Below the pieces are notes generated by a model. That model searched no databases, had not been told where the DNA came from, and saw only the letters and a list, made by a program, of their open reading frames with translations. Shown in pieces: positions 60,201 to 63,265 of a DNA stretch of 64,000 nucleotides (position 1 is the first letter of the stretch; every line of letters starts with the position of its first letter). This DNA is from Ovis canadensis. Taxonomy: Eukaryota; Chordata; Mammalia; Artiodactyla; Bovidae. Position numbers and translations under genes: made by a program. Location: positions 30,048,501 to 30,112,500 of the forward strand of contig NC_091255.1 in assembly GCF_042477335.2 (NCBI RefSeq). The letters run 5' to 3'.

Positions 60201-61716
60201 TCTTTTGCAACCTTATGGACTATAGACTGCCAGGCCTCTCTCTATCCATGGGATTTTTCCAGGCAAGAATACTGGAGTGGGTTGCCATCTCCTCCTCCAG
60301 GGGATTTTAGTGTATAGACAGTGGTTTTTAACCCTTGATGTAAGTTATCGGGAGGTCTCTAGGAACATTAGTTGTACAGTTTTTGATTATTTTTAAAATT
60401 TATTTGGAGCAAGAAAGAATTTTATTTATTTTTCAATTCTGCCTTTTAAATCTGTGTTTAAAACAAATAATGAAGACTTTCTGTTTGAGGCATGGCAAGG
60501 TATCCTTTGATTTCACATAGAGCTAATATATCCATTTATTTCTGTTTCTGTTTTAGTTGGTTGACAGGACTAGAATTGTGATTGTCCCTTCTCTAAATCC
60601 AGATGGGCGAGAGAAAGCACAAGAGAAAGACTGTGCTTCCAAGACAGGACAGACAAATGCTCATGGCAAAGACCTGGATACAGACTTCACAAGTAAGACT
60701 TATTTTTAGGCCATTAAAGTACTTTGCAGATAATTTTATTTCTCTGTGCTAGGAGATTGGTTAATCCTGTTATTTAAATGAGTAAGGGGTGCTTTTTTGT
60801 CTAGGATGTACAGTATAAATGAATAGAGACATCTTGAAAACTTTGCAGGTTTCCTAGTTTTACATTTGCAAAGGTAATTCAAGTTTTTTCTTCAAAATCC
60901 AATATTGGGAAGAAGTTTCCATCACTAGTCATACAGAGATGGATATTCTCTCTCTCTACTCTCTTATATATGTGTGTACACACACACACGATGTATGTGT
61001 ATGTTGATTTGAAGGGGCCTGTTTCTTATTTACTTAAATATAAGGATCATCAGCTATAGATATTCTGCAACTTTTTCTACTGGATACATCACTGATATCT
61101 GTCTATTTTAATGCTTACAAATCTCTAACATTCTTATTAATAGCATTTTAGTATGCTATTAATGTATGGTAGTACTCTAATTTATTCAACAATTTCCCGG
61201 CTGATGGACATTTAATTTCATTCTAATTTTTGTTCTTACAAACAATGCTGCAGAAAATTTCTGAAAATCTTATTTTCTTTCAAAAACAGGTTTTCATTTT
61301 CTAAGAGAGGATATATCTATCTCTTTTTGTTTCCAGTAAGAATTTTCTTAAACTTGCTAAGAGTCATTGACCTTTCAACATTATCTAAAATATGTAAAAC
61401 TCAAAATAACCTGCCTCCTAGGATATATCTTTCTTTCTTGAGATAGTGGCTTATGGTGTAATAAAGTATTTACAGATTTTGTAAGTTAACCTTTTGACTA
61501 TGTTCAAGTAGGGAATATTTTCTTAGCTGTTCATACTAAAATTTTAAAACTCGGTATTTTATGTTTGACTTTTCTATTTTTTAGGTAATGCCTCCCAACC
61601 TGAGACTAAAGCCATCATTGAAAACTTGATTCAGAAACAGGACTTCAGTCTTTCTGTTGCTCTAGATGGTGGTTCAGTGCTGGTCACATACCCATATGAC
61701 AAGCCAGTGCAAACAG
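2509..61716 (+). CDS. CPD: Carboxypeptidase D, 5' part of the gene (15 coding exons, 3' end outside the window)
   Basis: Coding exons seen: 2509-3254, 8975-9222, 35690-35832, 36743-36912, 38060-38409, 39334-39525, 41670-41837, 46374-46483, 51996-52098, 52585-52727, 54835-55004, 55182-55505, 57707-57902, 60557-60692, 61585-61716. All introns are GT..AG and phases join without frameshift, giving 1110 codons plus one base. From family knowledge, CPD is a membrane-bound zinc metallocarboxypeptidase of the regulatory (N/E) group in the trans-Golgi network and endocytic route; it removes C-terminal Arg or Lys from peptides and proteins after furin-like cleavage. The sequence shows a signal peptide, active domain I (H139, E142, H257, E350), active domain II (H564, E567, H671, E762) and degenerate domain III (A995 and D1094 replace ligands). 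The membrane anchor and tail would lie past 64000. Exon joins are inferred from conserved protein and splice sites, not from transcripts. Confidence 0.97.
3640..3800 (-). mobile_element. MIR-like SINE fragment
   Basis: 'caggcactgtgctaaacccc ... tgatgagacaggcagcattctcattc' matches the reverse MIR core with moderate divergence. Lies in intron 1. Confidence 0.55.
3801..7055. other. CPD intron 1, mostly unrecognised AT-rich sequence
   Basis: Apart from the Bov-tA at 4496-4702 I see no exon, RNA gene or clear repeat family. The short open frames are chance. Confidence 0.5.
4496..4702 (+). mobile_element. Bov-tA SINE
   Basis: Full-length type: tRNA-like head 'tttccttggtggctcagcgg', B-box 'gggttcgatccctgg', body 'ctccagtattcctgcctggg', tail 'tgggacacaatttagtgacc'. 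Confidence 0.9.
7056..7265 (+). repeat. Perfect tandem duplication, 2 x 105 bp
   Basis: Copy 1 is 7056-7160 and copy 2 is 7161-7265, each starting GTTGAGCAGATGCTTGAAAG and ending ATTAATCCCC. No differences were seen by reading the two side by side. As 105 is divisible by three, one frame stays open through both copies. Confidence 0.95.
7056..7310 (-). mobile_element. MIR-like SINE with an internal perfect tandem duplication
   Basis: 'accttatttaattctcgtaaccaccctgggaagcaggtagcattaatccccattttacaggtgag' is the reverse MIR core. A 105-bp unit is present twice without mismatch (7056-7160 and 7161-7265). Confidence 0.7.
7311..8515. other. CPD intron 1, nothing recognised
   Basis: No convincing exon or repeat. 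AT-rich sequence with short chance open frames. Confidence 0.5.
8516..8755 (-). mobile_element. BovB LINE 3' end
   Basis: Reverse copy: 'cagttcagttcagtcgctca' start, then the block ending in 'gtcagtgatgccatccagcc', longer than the SINE tail and specific to BovB. 5'-truncated near 8755. It ends about 220 bp before exon 2. Confidence 0.85.
8975..9222 (+). CDS. CPD: CPD exon 2: domain I, third zinc ligand
   Basis: Acceptor caag before 8975, donor gtatgt at 9223. The first base completes K249; 82 codons follow (250-331), then one base of G332. It carries LSGNLHGG with zinc ligand H257 and the following SYPFDD block, then the conserved [13 protein letters not shown] stretch. Base composition is ordinary AT-balanced exon, unlike the GC-rich exon 1. 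Confidence 0.96.
9395..9640 (-). mobile_element. Bov-tA SINE with an internal triplicated segment
   Basis: Reverse Bov-tA from 'ccagtcactaagtcatgtcagac' to 'ccactgagccaccaggaaagc'. An 18-bp segment is tandemly triplicated at 9451-9504. Confidence 0.9.
9451..9504 (+). repeat. Minisatellite, 3 x 18 bp inside the SINE
   Basis: The unit CCGCCAGGCTCCTCTGTC occurs three times head to tail with no mismatch. A normal Bov-tA has one copy. Confidence 0.95.
9709..9753 (+). repeat. (AC)n(TC)n microsatellite
   Basis: About ten AC dinucleotides followed by about eleven TC dinucleotides. Likely length-polymorphic. Confidence 0.9.
10340..10540 (+). mobile_element. hAT-Charlie (MER1-like) DNA transposon relic
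   Basis: 'aatctaatgcctgatgatttgaaatggag' and the end 'ccggtacctggtgtcaaaaaggttggggactgc' are characteristic of MER1-type relics. The interior is deleted. Confidence 0.6.
10918..11034 (-). mobile_element. CHR-type SINE, reverse, shortened
   Basis: 'tgaccagggattgaacctac' then 'ttagccactgaattgctagggaattccc' is the reverse SINE head. Confidence 0.7.
11085..11690 (-). mobile_element. Bovine-type L1 3' end
   Basis: Reverse 3' UTR: 'gaggttaattactttacaat', then the Cys/Pro-rich C/T block, 'agggttatcgttaccatctttctaaattcc', ending in the ORF2-terminal part 'ggctgagtaatactccattg'. 5'-truncated. Confidence 0.85.
11966..12101 (-). mobile_element. CHR-type SINE, reverse
   Basis: 'tttggctgcactgagtctta' tail, 'ggccaggaatggaactc', and head complement 'ccactggaccaccagggaag'. 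Confidence 0.75.
12625..12770 (-). mobile_element. Ancient L2-like fragment
   Basis: 'gagcagatatttactgagcc ... gtgtgaacaaaacaaacagttcctgctcc' resembles the reversed L2 3' end. Diverged. Confidence 0.45.
12771..14096. other. CPD intron 2, nothing recognised
   Basis: Apart from a TG-rich run near 13255-13285 and poly-T at 13494-13504, no gene or clear repeat is seen. Confidence 0.5.
14097..14305 (-). mobile_element. Bov-tA SINE
   Basis: Reverse copy from 'gctgtgctcagtcatgtctgg' to 'actgagccacctggaaagccc'. Confidence 0.9.
14532..14868 (-). mobile_element. Bov-tA/Bov-A2 dimer SINE
   Basis: Reverse dimer: a full unit (14532-14743) followed by a second head unit (14744-14868) ending 'cacctgaaatacctgggaagccc'. 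Confidence 0.85.
14869..16099. other. CPD intron 2, nothing recognised
   Basis: No exon or clear repeat. A pyrimidine-rich tract (about 16003-16092) abuts the amelogenin pseudogene. Confidence 0.5.
16100..16744 (+). pseudogene. Processed amelogenin pseudogene (AMELX/AMELY-derived)
   Basis: Reads as intronless amelogenin cDNA, 5'-truncated at the mature N-terminus (LPPHPGHPG). Exon 3/5 sequence joins directly at about 16145-16155 ('gctctgaagtgctactcc'). GGWLHHQ-like sequence follows, then in frame [30 protein letters not shown], and in a shifted frame the C-terminus [20 protein letters not shown] with stop 16609-16611. A 3' UTR with AATAAA at 16719-16724 and seven A at 16738-16744 follows. 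In-frame TAG stops at 16259-16261 and 16454-16456 plus at least one frameshift disable it. Amelogenin is the main enamel matrix protein; this copy should be inert. The parent (X or Y copy) was not determined. Confidence 0.9.
16745..17415 (+). mobile_element. Bovine-type L1 3' end, interrupted by a BovB fragment
   Basis: Forward copy of the same family as 11085-11690: 'gtgaagtaagccagaaagaaaaacacc', 'gagggtgggatgacttggga', then after an insertion 'ccagtccaggttcgatgcatg', ending in A-rich sequence. It directly follows the pseudogene poly(A). Confidence 0.85.
17015..17200 (-). mobile_element. BovB 3' fragment nested in L1
   Basis: Reverse BovB end from 'gttctgttcagtcactcagtcg' to 'cccccaatccctccc', splitting the L1 at about 17015. 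Confidence 0.8.
17416..19325. other. CPD intron 2, nothing recognised
   Basis: AT-rich, no gene or convincing repeat family. Confidence 0.5.
19326..19460 (+). mobile_element. CHR-type tRNA-derived SINE
   Basis: Forward head 'aggacttccctggtgatctaatggtta', 'ggttctatccctggtcaggaaactaagatc', ending in A14 at about 19446-19459. Confidence 0.85.
20846..21057 (+). mobile_element. Bov-tA SINE
   Basis: 'gtttccctggtggctcaatgg' head to 'gtcagacatgatttagtgac' tail. Confidence 0.9.
22125..22254 (+). mobile_element. Bov-A SINE
   Basis: 'gagaaggaaatggcaaccca' to 'cacaactgaagcgacttagcagc', without the tRNA head. Confidence 0.88.
23165..23830 (+). mobile_element. Ancient L1 3' fragment split by a SINE
   Basis: 'accatgagatagcactatcc', 'gtggagcaactggaacattc' and 'ggtatttacccaaaagacatgaaa' are typical of the ORF2 end/3' UTR. 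Split at 23569-23783. Confidence 0.7.
23569..23783 (+). mobile_element. Bov-tA SINE
   Basis: 'gggcttccccgattgctcagctg' head to 'gaggacacggcttagccac' tail. Confidence 0.88.
24115..26182 (+). mobile_element. BovB (RTE) LINE, broken, longest copy in the window
   Basis: Carries reverse-transcriptase remnants: [16 protein letters not shown] (near 25090-25140), [20 protein letters not shown] (25270-25330), [17 protein letters not shown] (25398-25448), and the conserved C-terminal [18 protein letters not shown] region. It ends at 'tgactgagtgactgaactgaac'. Multiple stops and frameshifts, and an L1 inserted at 24779-25009, make it inactive. RTE elements copy themselves by target-primed reverse transcription and supply the 3' tail shared with Bov-A SINEs. 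Confidence 0.92.
24779..25009 (+). mobile_element. Bovine-type L1 3' end inserted into the BovB copy
   Basis: 'gagggtgggatgatttggga' to an A-rich tail, flanked by the 14-bp target-site duplication AGAAAAGGCAGAGG at 24765-24778 and 25010-25023. The interrupted BovB sequence resumes directly afterwards. Confidence 0.92.
26200..26640 (+). mobile_element. Ancient L1-like fragment
   Basis: 'ccatatggaacatgatg ... acaaaaccagaagcc ... gagaaaagcctttc' resembles the diverged L1 ORF2 end. Tentative. Confidence 0.4.
26741..26890 (-). mobile_element. Bov-A SINE
   Basis: Reverse: 'gctgctgctgctaagtcgctt' to 'ggttgccattttcttctcca', followed by 'gaaagtgaaaa'. Confidence 0.9.
27408..27623 (-). mobile_element. 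Bov-tA SINE
   Basis: Reverse: 'gtgaaagtgttagtcactca' to 'gaaccaccagggaagccc'. Confidence 0.9.
27915..28990 (-). mobile_element. Ancient L2 LINE, 3' UTR and end of ORF2
   Basis: 'caacaaatatttattgaagg' is the reversed L2 3' end. Farther right the complement strand carries degenerate reverse-transcriptase C-terminal sequence ([22 protein letters not shown]), with 'actttggcttttag'-like and 'gaattactctggcatccc' blocks between. Moderately to strongly diverged. Confidence 0.6.
29060..29360 (+). mobile_element. Ancient L2-like fragment, opposite orientation
   Basis: 'gaagtcatccttgattcc', 'gtcagaatgatcttttaaaa' and 'tatcacacctctgctcaaaa' match the forward strand of the L2/CR1 ORF2 end. It lies head-on to the neighbouring copy. 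Confidence 0.5.
29370..29965 (+). mobile_element. L1 3' fragment
   Basis: 'ggacaaaggacttgaacacac', 'ggagttgtggagaatttcaa', 'cacccatgttcactgcagtg' are the ORF2 end/3' UTR of an older L1. Confidence 0.75.
29998..30315 (+). mobile_element. Bov-tA dimer SINE
   Basis: Two tRNA-like heads ('actctgatagctcagttgg' and 'cccttgtggctcagctggt') followed by one Bov-A body and the 'ctgagcaacttccactttcac' tail. Confidence 0.88.
30320..30600 (+). mobile_element. L1 fragment
   Basis: 'aaaaatgggccagaaacctc', 'agggaaatgtaaattaaaac', 'gtggagcaacaggaactctg' belong to the L1 ORF2 end. Confidence 0.7.
31357..31945 (-). mobile_element. Bovine-type L1 3' end nested in an older L1
   Basis: Starts with a poly-T/A-rich tract, then 'ggataattgctttacaatat' and 'cactctgtataataggctc', ending near 'gctgagtaatattccattgt'. 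A perfect 22-bp target-site duplication flanks it (31335-31356 and 31946-31967). Confidence 0.88.
33047..33300 (-). mobile_element. CHR-type SINE with target-site duplication
   Basis: Reverse SINE from the A/T tail to 'aaccactggatcaccagggaag'. TCTACTCTAC flanks it at 33037-33046 and 33301-33310. Confidence 0.88.
33379..34170 (+). mobile_element. BovB LINE, 5'-truncated
   Basis: Begins in the reverse-transcriptase active-site region ([11 protein letters not shown] frame, equivalent to the YADD block) and runs through the C-terminal domain to 'gactgagtgactgaactgaac'. One 126-codon frame survives (33417-33797), after which it is broken. Confidence 0.9.
34235..34365 (+). mobile_element. MIR-like SINE fragment
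   Basis: 'cttaacctctctgtgcctta', 'catctgtaaaataggtgaaa', 'tcataaagttgttgtaaaagc' match the MIR core. Confidence 0.7.
34496..34830 (+). mobile_element. CHR-2-type SINE, near full length
   Basis: Head 'ggcttcccagtggttaagaatcc', B-box 'ggtttgatccctgatccagg', long body with 'accacaactactgagcccac' and an A-rich end. Confidence 0.88.
34944..35150 (+). mobile_element. Bov-tA SINE
   Basis: Well preserved: 'ggcttccctggtggctcagagg', 'gggttcgatccctgggtc', 'gagtcggactcgactgagcg'. Confidence 0.92.
35151..35689. other. End of CPD intron 2
   Basis: A possible MIR tail near 35405-35460 ('tatagtaaacattcaaata ... gttattattg'). Otherwise only the polypyrimidine tract and acceptor of exon 3. Confidence 0.4.
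35690..35832 (+). CDS. CPD: CPD exon 3: domain I, catalytic glutamate
   Basis: Acceptor tttcag before 35690, donor gtaaaa at 35833. With the split G332 it encodes residues 332-379 and ends in phase 0. It has [10 protein letters not shown] and [15 protein letters not shown]350 in the latter is the catalytic general acid/base of the family. At 143 nt it has the same length and phase as exon 10, its domain II counterpart. Confidence 0.96.
36236..36445 (+). mobile_element. Bov-tA SINE in intron 3
   Basis: 'aggcctcccaggtggtgctaa' head, 'gggttccatccctgggttgg', tail 'gtcagacacgacttaagcga'. Confidence 0.88.
36743..36912 (+). CDS. CPD: CPD exon 4: transthyretin-like subdomain of domain I
   Basis: Acceptor ttctag before 36743, donor gtatga at 36913 (weaker than gtaagt). 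It encodes residues 380-435 plus two bases of G436. VHIGVKGFV opens the beta-sandwich (transthyretin-like) subdomain that follows every peptidase domain in this family. Sequons lie at N399, N410 and N429. The 170-nt length and phase match exon 11 exactly. An antisense L1 fragment starts only about 12 bp into the following intron. Confidence 0.96.
36925..37255 (-). mobile_element. Antisense L1 ORF2 fragment next to the exon 4 donor
   Basis: The complement encodes L1 reverse-transcriptase sequence [28 protein letters not shown] and [11 protein letters not shown]. Homology ends at about 36924-36926, some 12 bp after exon 4. Confidence 0.88.
37256..38059. other. Rest of CPD intron 4
   Basis: No gene or clear repeat; ends in the acceptor of exon 5. 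Confidence 0.5.
38060..38409 (+). CDS. CPD: CPD exon 5: end of domain I subdomain, linker and start of domain II
   Basis: Acceptor tttcag before 38060, donor gtaatt at 38410. It encodes residues 437-552 plus one base of G553. The end of the transthyretin-like fold (YMPLTVNN...) is followed by a Thr/Ser/Val-rich linker. Domain II begins around [20 protein letters not shown] (about 502-521), with [18 protein letters not shown]. The frame stays open into intron 5 for another 338 nt, up to a stop at 38748-38750 inside a Bov-tA SINE. Confidence 0.95.
38582..38795 (+). mobile_element. Bov-tA SINE in intron 5
   Basis: 'gggcttccctcgtggctcagatgg' to 'gagttggacacaactgagcaac'. It contributes the last part of the open frame that continues from exon 5. 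Confidence 0.92.
38896..39105 (-). mobile_element. Bov-tA SINE, inverted relative to its neighbour
   Basis: 'ctgtttagtcgctaagtcgtg' to 'ccactgagccaccagagaag'. About 100 bp from the forward copy at 38582-38795. Confidence 0.92.
39334..39525 (+). CDS. CPD: CPD exon 6: domain II, first two zinc ligands
   Basis: Acceptor tttcag before 39334, donor gtaaag at 39526. It encodes residues 554-616 with split glycines on both sides. [14 protein letters not shown] supplies H564 and E567, and [13 protein letters not shown] is the conserved strand-turn before the substrate-binding loop. Domain II is reported for the family to work at lower pH than domain I and to favour C-terminal Lys. Confidence 0.96.
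39572..39695 (-). mobile_element. BovB 3' fragment in intron 6
   Basis: Reverse: 'cagttcaattcagttcagttgc' to 'agagtttgctcactcatgtcc', 47 bp after exon 6. Confidence 0.8.
39696..41669. other. CPD intron 6, includes an unclassified possible repeat
   Basis: 39696-40915 shows nothing recognisable. From about 40920 to 41420 the style of the sequence (CA-rich start, 'ctactaagtaggggccttagttcctg') suggests an old LTR-type repeat, but I cannot name a family and would not insist. Confidence 0.3.
41670..41837 (+). CDS. CPD: CPD exon 7: domain II substrate-binding loop and third zinc ligand
   Basis: Acceptor tacag before 41670, donor gtaaca at 41838. It encodes residues 618-672 plus one base of G673. 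[15 protein letters not shown] contains the DLNR motif and SANLHGG the ligand H671. A very C-rich tract begins about 165 bp after the donor. Confidence 0.96.
42003..42317 (+). repeat. C-rich low-complexity tract without A
   Basis: Runs of C interrupted by single G or T, with no A over 315 bases. The complement is a long series of G-runs. It starts about 165 bp after exon 7. Length and copy number are probably unreliable in any assembly. Confidence 0.9.
42740..43310 (+). mobile_element. L1 3' end with poly(A)
   Basis: 'gtggatgttcataatagcag', 'atgagccttgaaaacatgct', 'ttatatctcagtaaatttaaaa' and A11 near 43290-43301 are a typical older L1 3' UTR. Confidence 0.78.
43518..43660 (-). mobile_element. 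Bov-A SINE
   Basis: Reverse: 'gctgctaagttgctaagtcac'-like start to 'gagtgggttgccatttcc'. Confidence 0.88.
44130..45090 (-). mobile_element. Older L1 3' end, antisense
   Basis: 'gtgcattcacaatgttgtgc', 'cttggtaaccaccgatccac', 'ttttatgactgaataatattcc', 'gagttgcaggatttcttgac' are the reversed 3' UTR and 5'-ward part of an L1M-type element. Confidence 0.75.
45091..46373. other. End of CPD intron 7
   Basis: No gene or clear repeat; ends in the acceptor of exon 8. Confidence 0.5.
46374..46483 (+). CDS. CPD: CPD exon 8: domain II
   Basis: Acceptor ttatag before 46374, donor gtaggc at 46484. It encodes residues 674-709 and ends in phase 0. It reads [14 protein letters not shown] and continues to QQIALSYSK, equivalent to the first half of exon 2 in domain I. 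Confidence 0.95.
46560..46810 (+). mobile_element. Ancient L2-like fragment
   Basis: 'aagccttccttttttccttgc' then 'tagtacagtacttggaatgta' resemble the L2 3' end. It brackets the 5S-like segment. Confidence 0.4.
46672..46711 (+). pseudogene. 5S rRNA-like fragment (5' end only)
   Basis: GCCATACCACCCTGAAC and its flanks match the first roughly 35-40 bases of vertebrate 5S rRNA with a few changes. The internal promoter part is absent, so it cannot be a 5S gene. Confidence 0.6.
46865..47175 (+). mobile_element. hAT-Charlie (MER-type) DNA transposon relic
   Basis: 'ttcttgtaaataaagttttattgacacacagcc' and 'ctggctctttacaagaaaaaagttgcc' are the two ends. The middle carries about 90 bp of unrelated sequence. 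Confidence 0.65.
47203..48545 (+). mobile_element. BovB (RTE) LINE with a 289-codon open RT frame
   Basis: Frame 47292-48161 covers the reverse-transcriptase core: [70 protein letters not shown] (YADD catalytic site) and the thumb region. A stop follows at 48159-48161, then the C-terminal region to 'gactgagtgactgaactgaac'. There is no endonuclease domain (5'-truncated). Not a host gene. Confidence 0.93.
48546..49544. other. CPD intron 8, nothing recognised
   Basis: No gene or convincing repeat. Confidence 0.45.
49545..49905 (-). mobile_element. Older L1 3' end, antisense
   Basis: 'acaggtgtataatatagtga', 'gataatcactggtttgttct' and 'tttaagtcacatcatacag' are the reversed 3' UTR. Confidence 0.7.
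50536..50735 (+). mobile_element. Bov-tA SINE
   Basis: 'gggcttccctggtggctcagac' to 'agagtcggacacaactga'. Confidence 0.92.
50736..51995. other. End of CPD intron 8
   Basis: No gene recognised. The stretch 51390-51500 ('gtgccagacactgctggag') may be an ancient L2 or MIR scrap. Ends in the T-rich acceptor of exon 9. Confidence 0.4.
51996..52098 (+). CDS. CPD: CPD exon 9: domain II
   Basis: Acceptor is a run of 15 T followed by aag before 51996; donor gtaaaa at 52099. It encodes residues 710-743 plus one base of G744. [16 protein letters not shown] leads into [14 protein letters not shown], parallel to [13 protein letters not shown] of exon 2. Together exons 8 and 9 cover what exon 2 covers in domain I. 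Confidence 0.95.
52585..52727 (+). CDS. CPD: CPD exon 10: domain II, catalytic glutamate
   Basis: Acceptor ttcag before 52585, donor gtgact at 52728. It encodes residues 744-791 and ends in phase 0. [14 protein letters not shown] carries catalytic E762. At 143 nt it is identical in length and phase to exon 3. Confidence 0.96.
53056..53255 (+). mobile_element. Bov-tA SINE
   Basis: 'aggcttccctggtggcttagttgg' to 'gccagtttcagctgagtgac'. Confidence 0.9.
53489..53772 (+). mobile_element. Bov-tA dimer SINE
   Basis: Two heads ('gggcttctctgatagctcag', 'gggcttccttgtggctcagc') and a shortened body ending 'cacgactgagtgatttccac'. Confidence 0.9.
53773..54085. other. Part of CPD intron 10
   Basis: Nothing recognised apart from an AC/AT-rich run near 53910-53945. 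Confidence 0.45.
54086..54302 (+). mobile_element. Bov-tA SINE
   Basis: 'gggcttcccaggtggcactaatgg' to 'cacgactgaaatgactgagc'. Confidence 0.9.
54835..55004 (+). CDS. CPD: CPD exon 11: transthyretin-like subdomain of domain II
   Basis: Acceptor attcag before 54835, donor gtgagt at 55005. It encodes residues 792-847 plus two bases of G848. [17 protein letters not shown] parallels exon 4, and NATIS is a glycosylation sequon at the position equivalent to N399. It is 170 nt long, as is exon 4. Confidence 0.96.
55182..55505 (+). CDS. CPD: CPD exon 12: end of domain II subdomain, linker and start of domain III
   Basis: Acceptor ttgcag before 55182, donor gtaagt at 55506. It encodes residues 849-955 plus two bases of N956. 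[14 protein letters not shown] completes the second beta-sandwich. A Ser/Lys/Asp-rich linker follows (about 875-898). [20 protein letters not shown] opens domain III. Confidence 0.95.
55506..56414. other. Part of CPD intron 12
   Basis: No gene or clear repeat apart from a short pyrimidine run near 55535-55577. Confidence 0.45.
56415..56792 (+). mobile_element. BovB LINE 3' end
   Basis: Starts 'tgtggtgttggagaagactc', encodes the terminal [20 protein letters not shown] region and ends 'gcgactgaactgaactgaac'. 5'-truncated. Confidence 0.9.
56793..57706. other. End of CPD intron 12
   Basis: No gene or repeat recognised; ends at the acceptor of exon 13. Confidence 0.45.
57707..57902 (+). CDS. CPD: CPD exon 13: domain III with a lost zinc ligand
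   Basis: Acceptor gacag before 57707, donor gtaaga at 57903. It encodes residues 957-1021 and ends in phase 0. [15 protein letters not shown] keeps the histidine (H992) but has Ala at 995 where domains I and II have the ligand Glu. This is the known catalytic loss of domain III, not a defect of this allele. Confidence 0.96.
58520..58765 (-). mobile_element. MIR SINE
   Basis: 'tttaatagatgtgaaaaccgaggcagag', 'caggaggtcacacagctgct' and 'tttaagcccaggtgtgtg' match the reversed MIR core and tRNA-side region well. Confidence 0.8.
58935..59050 (+). mobile_element. MER5-like hAT relic
   Basis: 'gagtggttcttaaccctggc', 'gctgggctccatccccagaa', 'tttaaaagctcctcagc' are MER5-type ends. Confidence 0.65.
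59056..59168 (+). mobile_element. Bov-A SINE
   Basis: 'tggagaaggaaatggcaacc' to 'gttggacacgactgagcc'. Confidence 0.9.
59288..59495 (+). mobile_element. Bov-tA SINE
   Basis: 'gtgtttcccaggtagctcattgg' to 'cagacacaactaagcaac'. Confidence 0.9.
59985..60160 (-). mobile_element. hAT-Charlie (MER-type) relic, same family as 46865-47175
   Basis: 'ggtcagcaaaccttttctataaagggtcc' and 'gccagtaaaactttataataa' are the reversed ends. Confidence 0.65.
60175..60305 (-). mobile_element. Bov-A SINE
   Basis: 'gtgctcagccatgtctgact' to 'ggttgccatctcctcctcca'. Confidence 0.88.
60557..60692 (+). CDS. CPD: CPD exon 14: domain III
   Basis: Acceptor ttttag before 60557, donor gtaaga at 60693. It encodes residues 1022-1066 plus one base of S1067. 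[18 protein letters not shown] is the conserved strand-turn. The DLNR position reads DLDT (1060-1063), so the substrate-binding arginine is missing. Confidence 0.95.
60693..61584. other. CPD intron 14
   Basis: A diverged, reversed L1-like stretch may occur at about 61180-61330 ('ggctgatggacatttaattt'). Otherwise nothing recognised. A short CA/TG run lies near 60970-61005. Confidence 0.35.
61585..61716 (+). CDS. CPD: CPD exon 15: domain III, last exon in the window
   Basis: Acceptor ttttag before 61585, donor gtatgt at 61717. It encodes residues 1068-1110 plus one base of residue 1111. [16 protein letters not shown] has Asp1094 where active domains have the third zinc-binding His (NLHGG). The remaining domain III, membrane anchor and tail exons are not in the window. 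Confidence 0.95.
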
Positions 61717-61944
61717 GTATGTAGAATGTTACTTTACATATATAGCATTTGAGCTTAGATAGGAAATTTCAAATTTCAATTATGTAATGTCCCTTCTGAA
61801 ACTTTTTAAAATGGTGAGTCTTTGAGCACACTGCATGAATAACCAGCCTAAGAAGACTATACACCCCTCAACAGTTCAGACAGTTCCTTGTAGGAGGGAG
61901 CCTAGCTTTATTTAGTGTAGCCATCTTGTCACACCTGTTCAGTT

Positions 61945-62042
61945 CACTCCATAATCTTTTATGGAACGGTTATTATATCTGTAGATATTGGAAATACAAA
62001 AGTGAATAAGACACAGTGCTCGCCCCAAGAAATTCATATCAT
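61945..62042 (-). mobile_element. Ancient L2-like fragment at a BovB insertion point
   Basis: 'ggaaatacaaaagtgaataagacacagtgc' resembles the reversed L2 3' end. It stops where the BovB begins. Confidence 0.45.
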
Positions 62043-62985
62043 GTGACTGGTTCCAAATAGGAAAAGGTGTACGTCAAGCCTGTATATTGTCACCCTGCTT
62101 ATTTAACTTATATGCAGAGTACATCATGAGAAACGCTGGGCTGGAAGAAGCATAAGCTGGAATCAAGATTGCCGGGAGAAATACCAATCACCTCAGATAT
62201 GCAGATGACACCACCCTTATGACAGAAAGTGAAGAGGAACTCAAAAGCCTCTTGATGAAAGTGAAAGAGGAGAGTGAAAAAGTTGGCTTAAAGCTCAACA
62301 TTCAGAAAATGAAGATCATGGCATCTGGTCCCATCACTTCATGGGAAATGTATGGGAAGACAGTGAAAACAGTGTCAGACTTTATTTTTGGGGGCTCCAA
62401 AATCACTGCAGATGGTGATTGCAGCCATGAAATTAAAAGACGCTTACTCCTTGGAAGGAAAGTTATGACCAACCTAGATAGCATATTCAAAAGCAGAGAC
62501 ATTACTTTGTCAACAAACGTCTCTCTAGTCAAGGCTGTGGTTTTTCCAGTGGTCATGTATGGATGTAAGAGTTGGACTGTAAAGAAAGCTGAGTGCCGAA
62601 GAATTGATACTTTTGAACTGTGGTGTTGGAGAAGGCTCTTGAGAGTCCCTTGGACTGCAAGGAGATCCAACCAGTCCATTCTTAAGGAGATCAGCCCTGG
62701 GTGTTCTTTGGAAGGACTGATGCTAAAGCTGAAACTCTAATACTTTGGCCACCTCATGTGAAGAGTTGACTCTTTGGAAAAGACTCTGATGCTAGGAGGG
62801 AGTGGGGGCAGGAGGAGAAGGGGACAACAGAGGATGAGATGGCTGGATGGCATCACCGACTCGATGGACGTGAGTTTGAGTGAACTCTGGGAGTTGGTGA
62901 TGGACAGGGAGGCCTGGTGTGCTGCAATTCATTGGGTCGCAAAGAGTCGGACACGACTGAGCAACTGAAGTGGACTGAACTGAAT
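62043..62985 (+). mobile_element. BovB LINE, 5'-truncated
   Basis: Starts at 'tgactggttccaaataggaaaagg' in the RT domain. A 173-codon frame (62219-62740) covers the end of the RT domain and the C-terminal region. Ends at 'ggactgaactgaatc'. Confidence 0.92.
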
Positions 62986-62994
62986 CAAACATGG

Positions 62995-63265
62995 AAAGTG
63001 AAAGTGAAAGTTGCTCAGTTGTGTCCGACTCTTTGCAAGCCCATGGACTATATATAGTCCATGGAATTCTCCAGGCAAGAATACTGGAGCGGTTGTCCCA
63101 CAACACAGACAGATTCTTTACCAGCAGAGCCACAAGGGAAACCCATGAATACTGGAGTGGGTAGTGTTTCCCTTATCCGGTGGATATTCCTGACCCAGGA
63201 ATTGAACCAGGGTCCTCCTGCATTGCAAGCGGATTCTTTATTAACTGAGCTATCAGGGAAGCAAT
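62995..63265 (-). mobile_element. Bov-tA dimer SINE, reverse
   Basis: 'gtgaaagttgctcagttgtg' start, two head complements ('agagccacaagggaaaccc' and 'actgagctatcagggaagc'). Confidence 0.88.
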
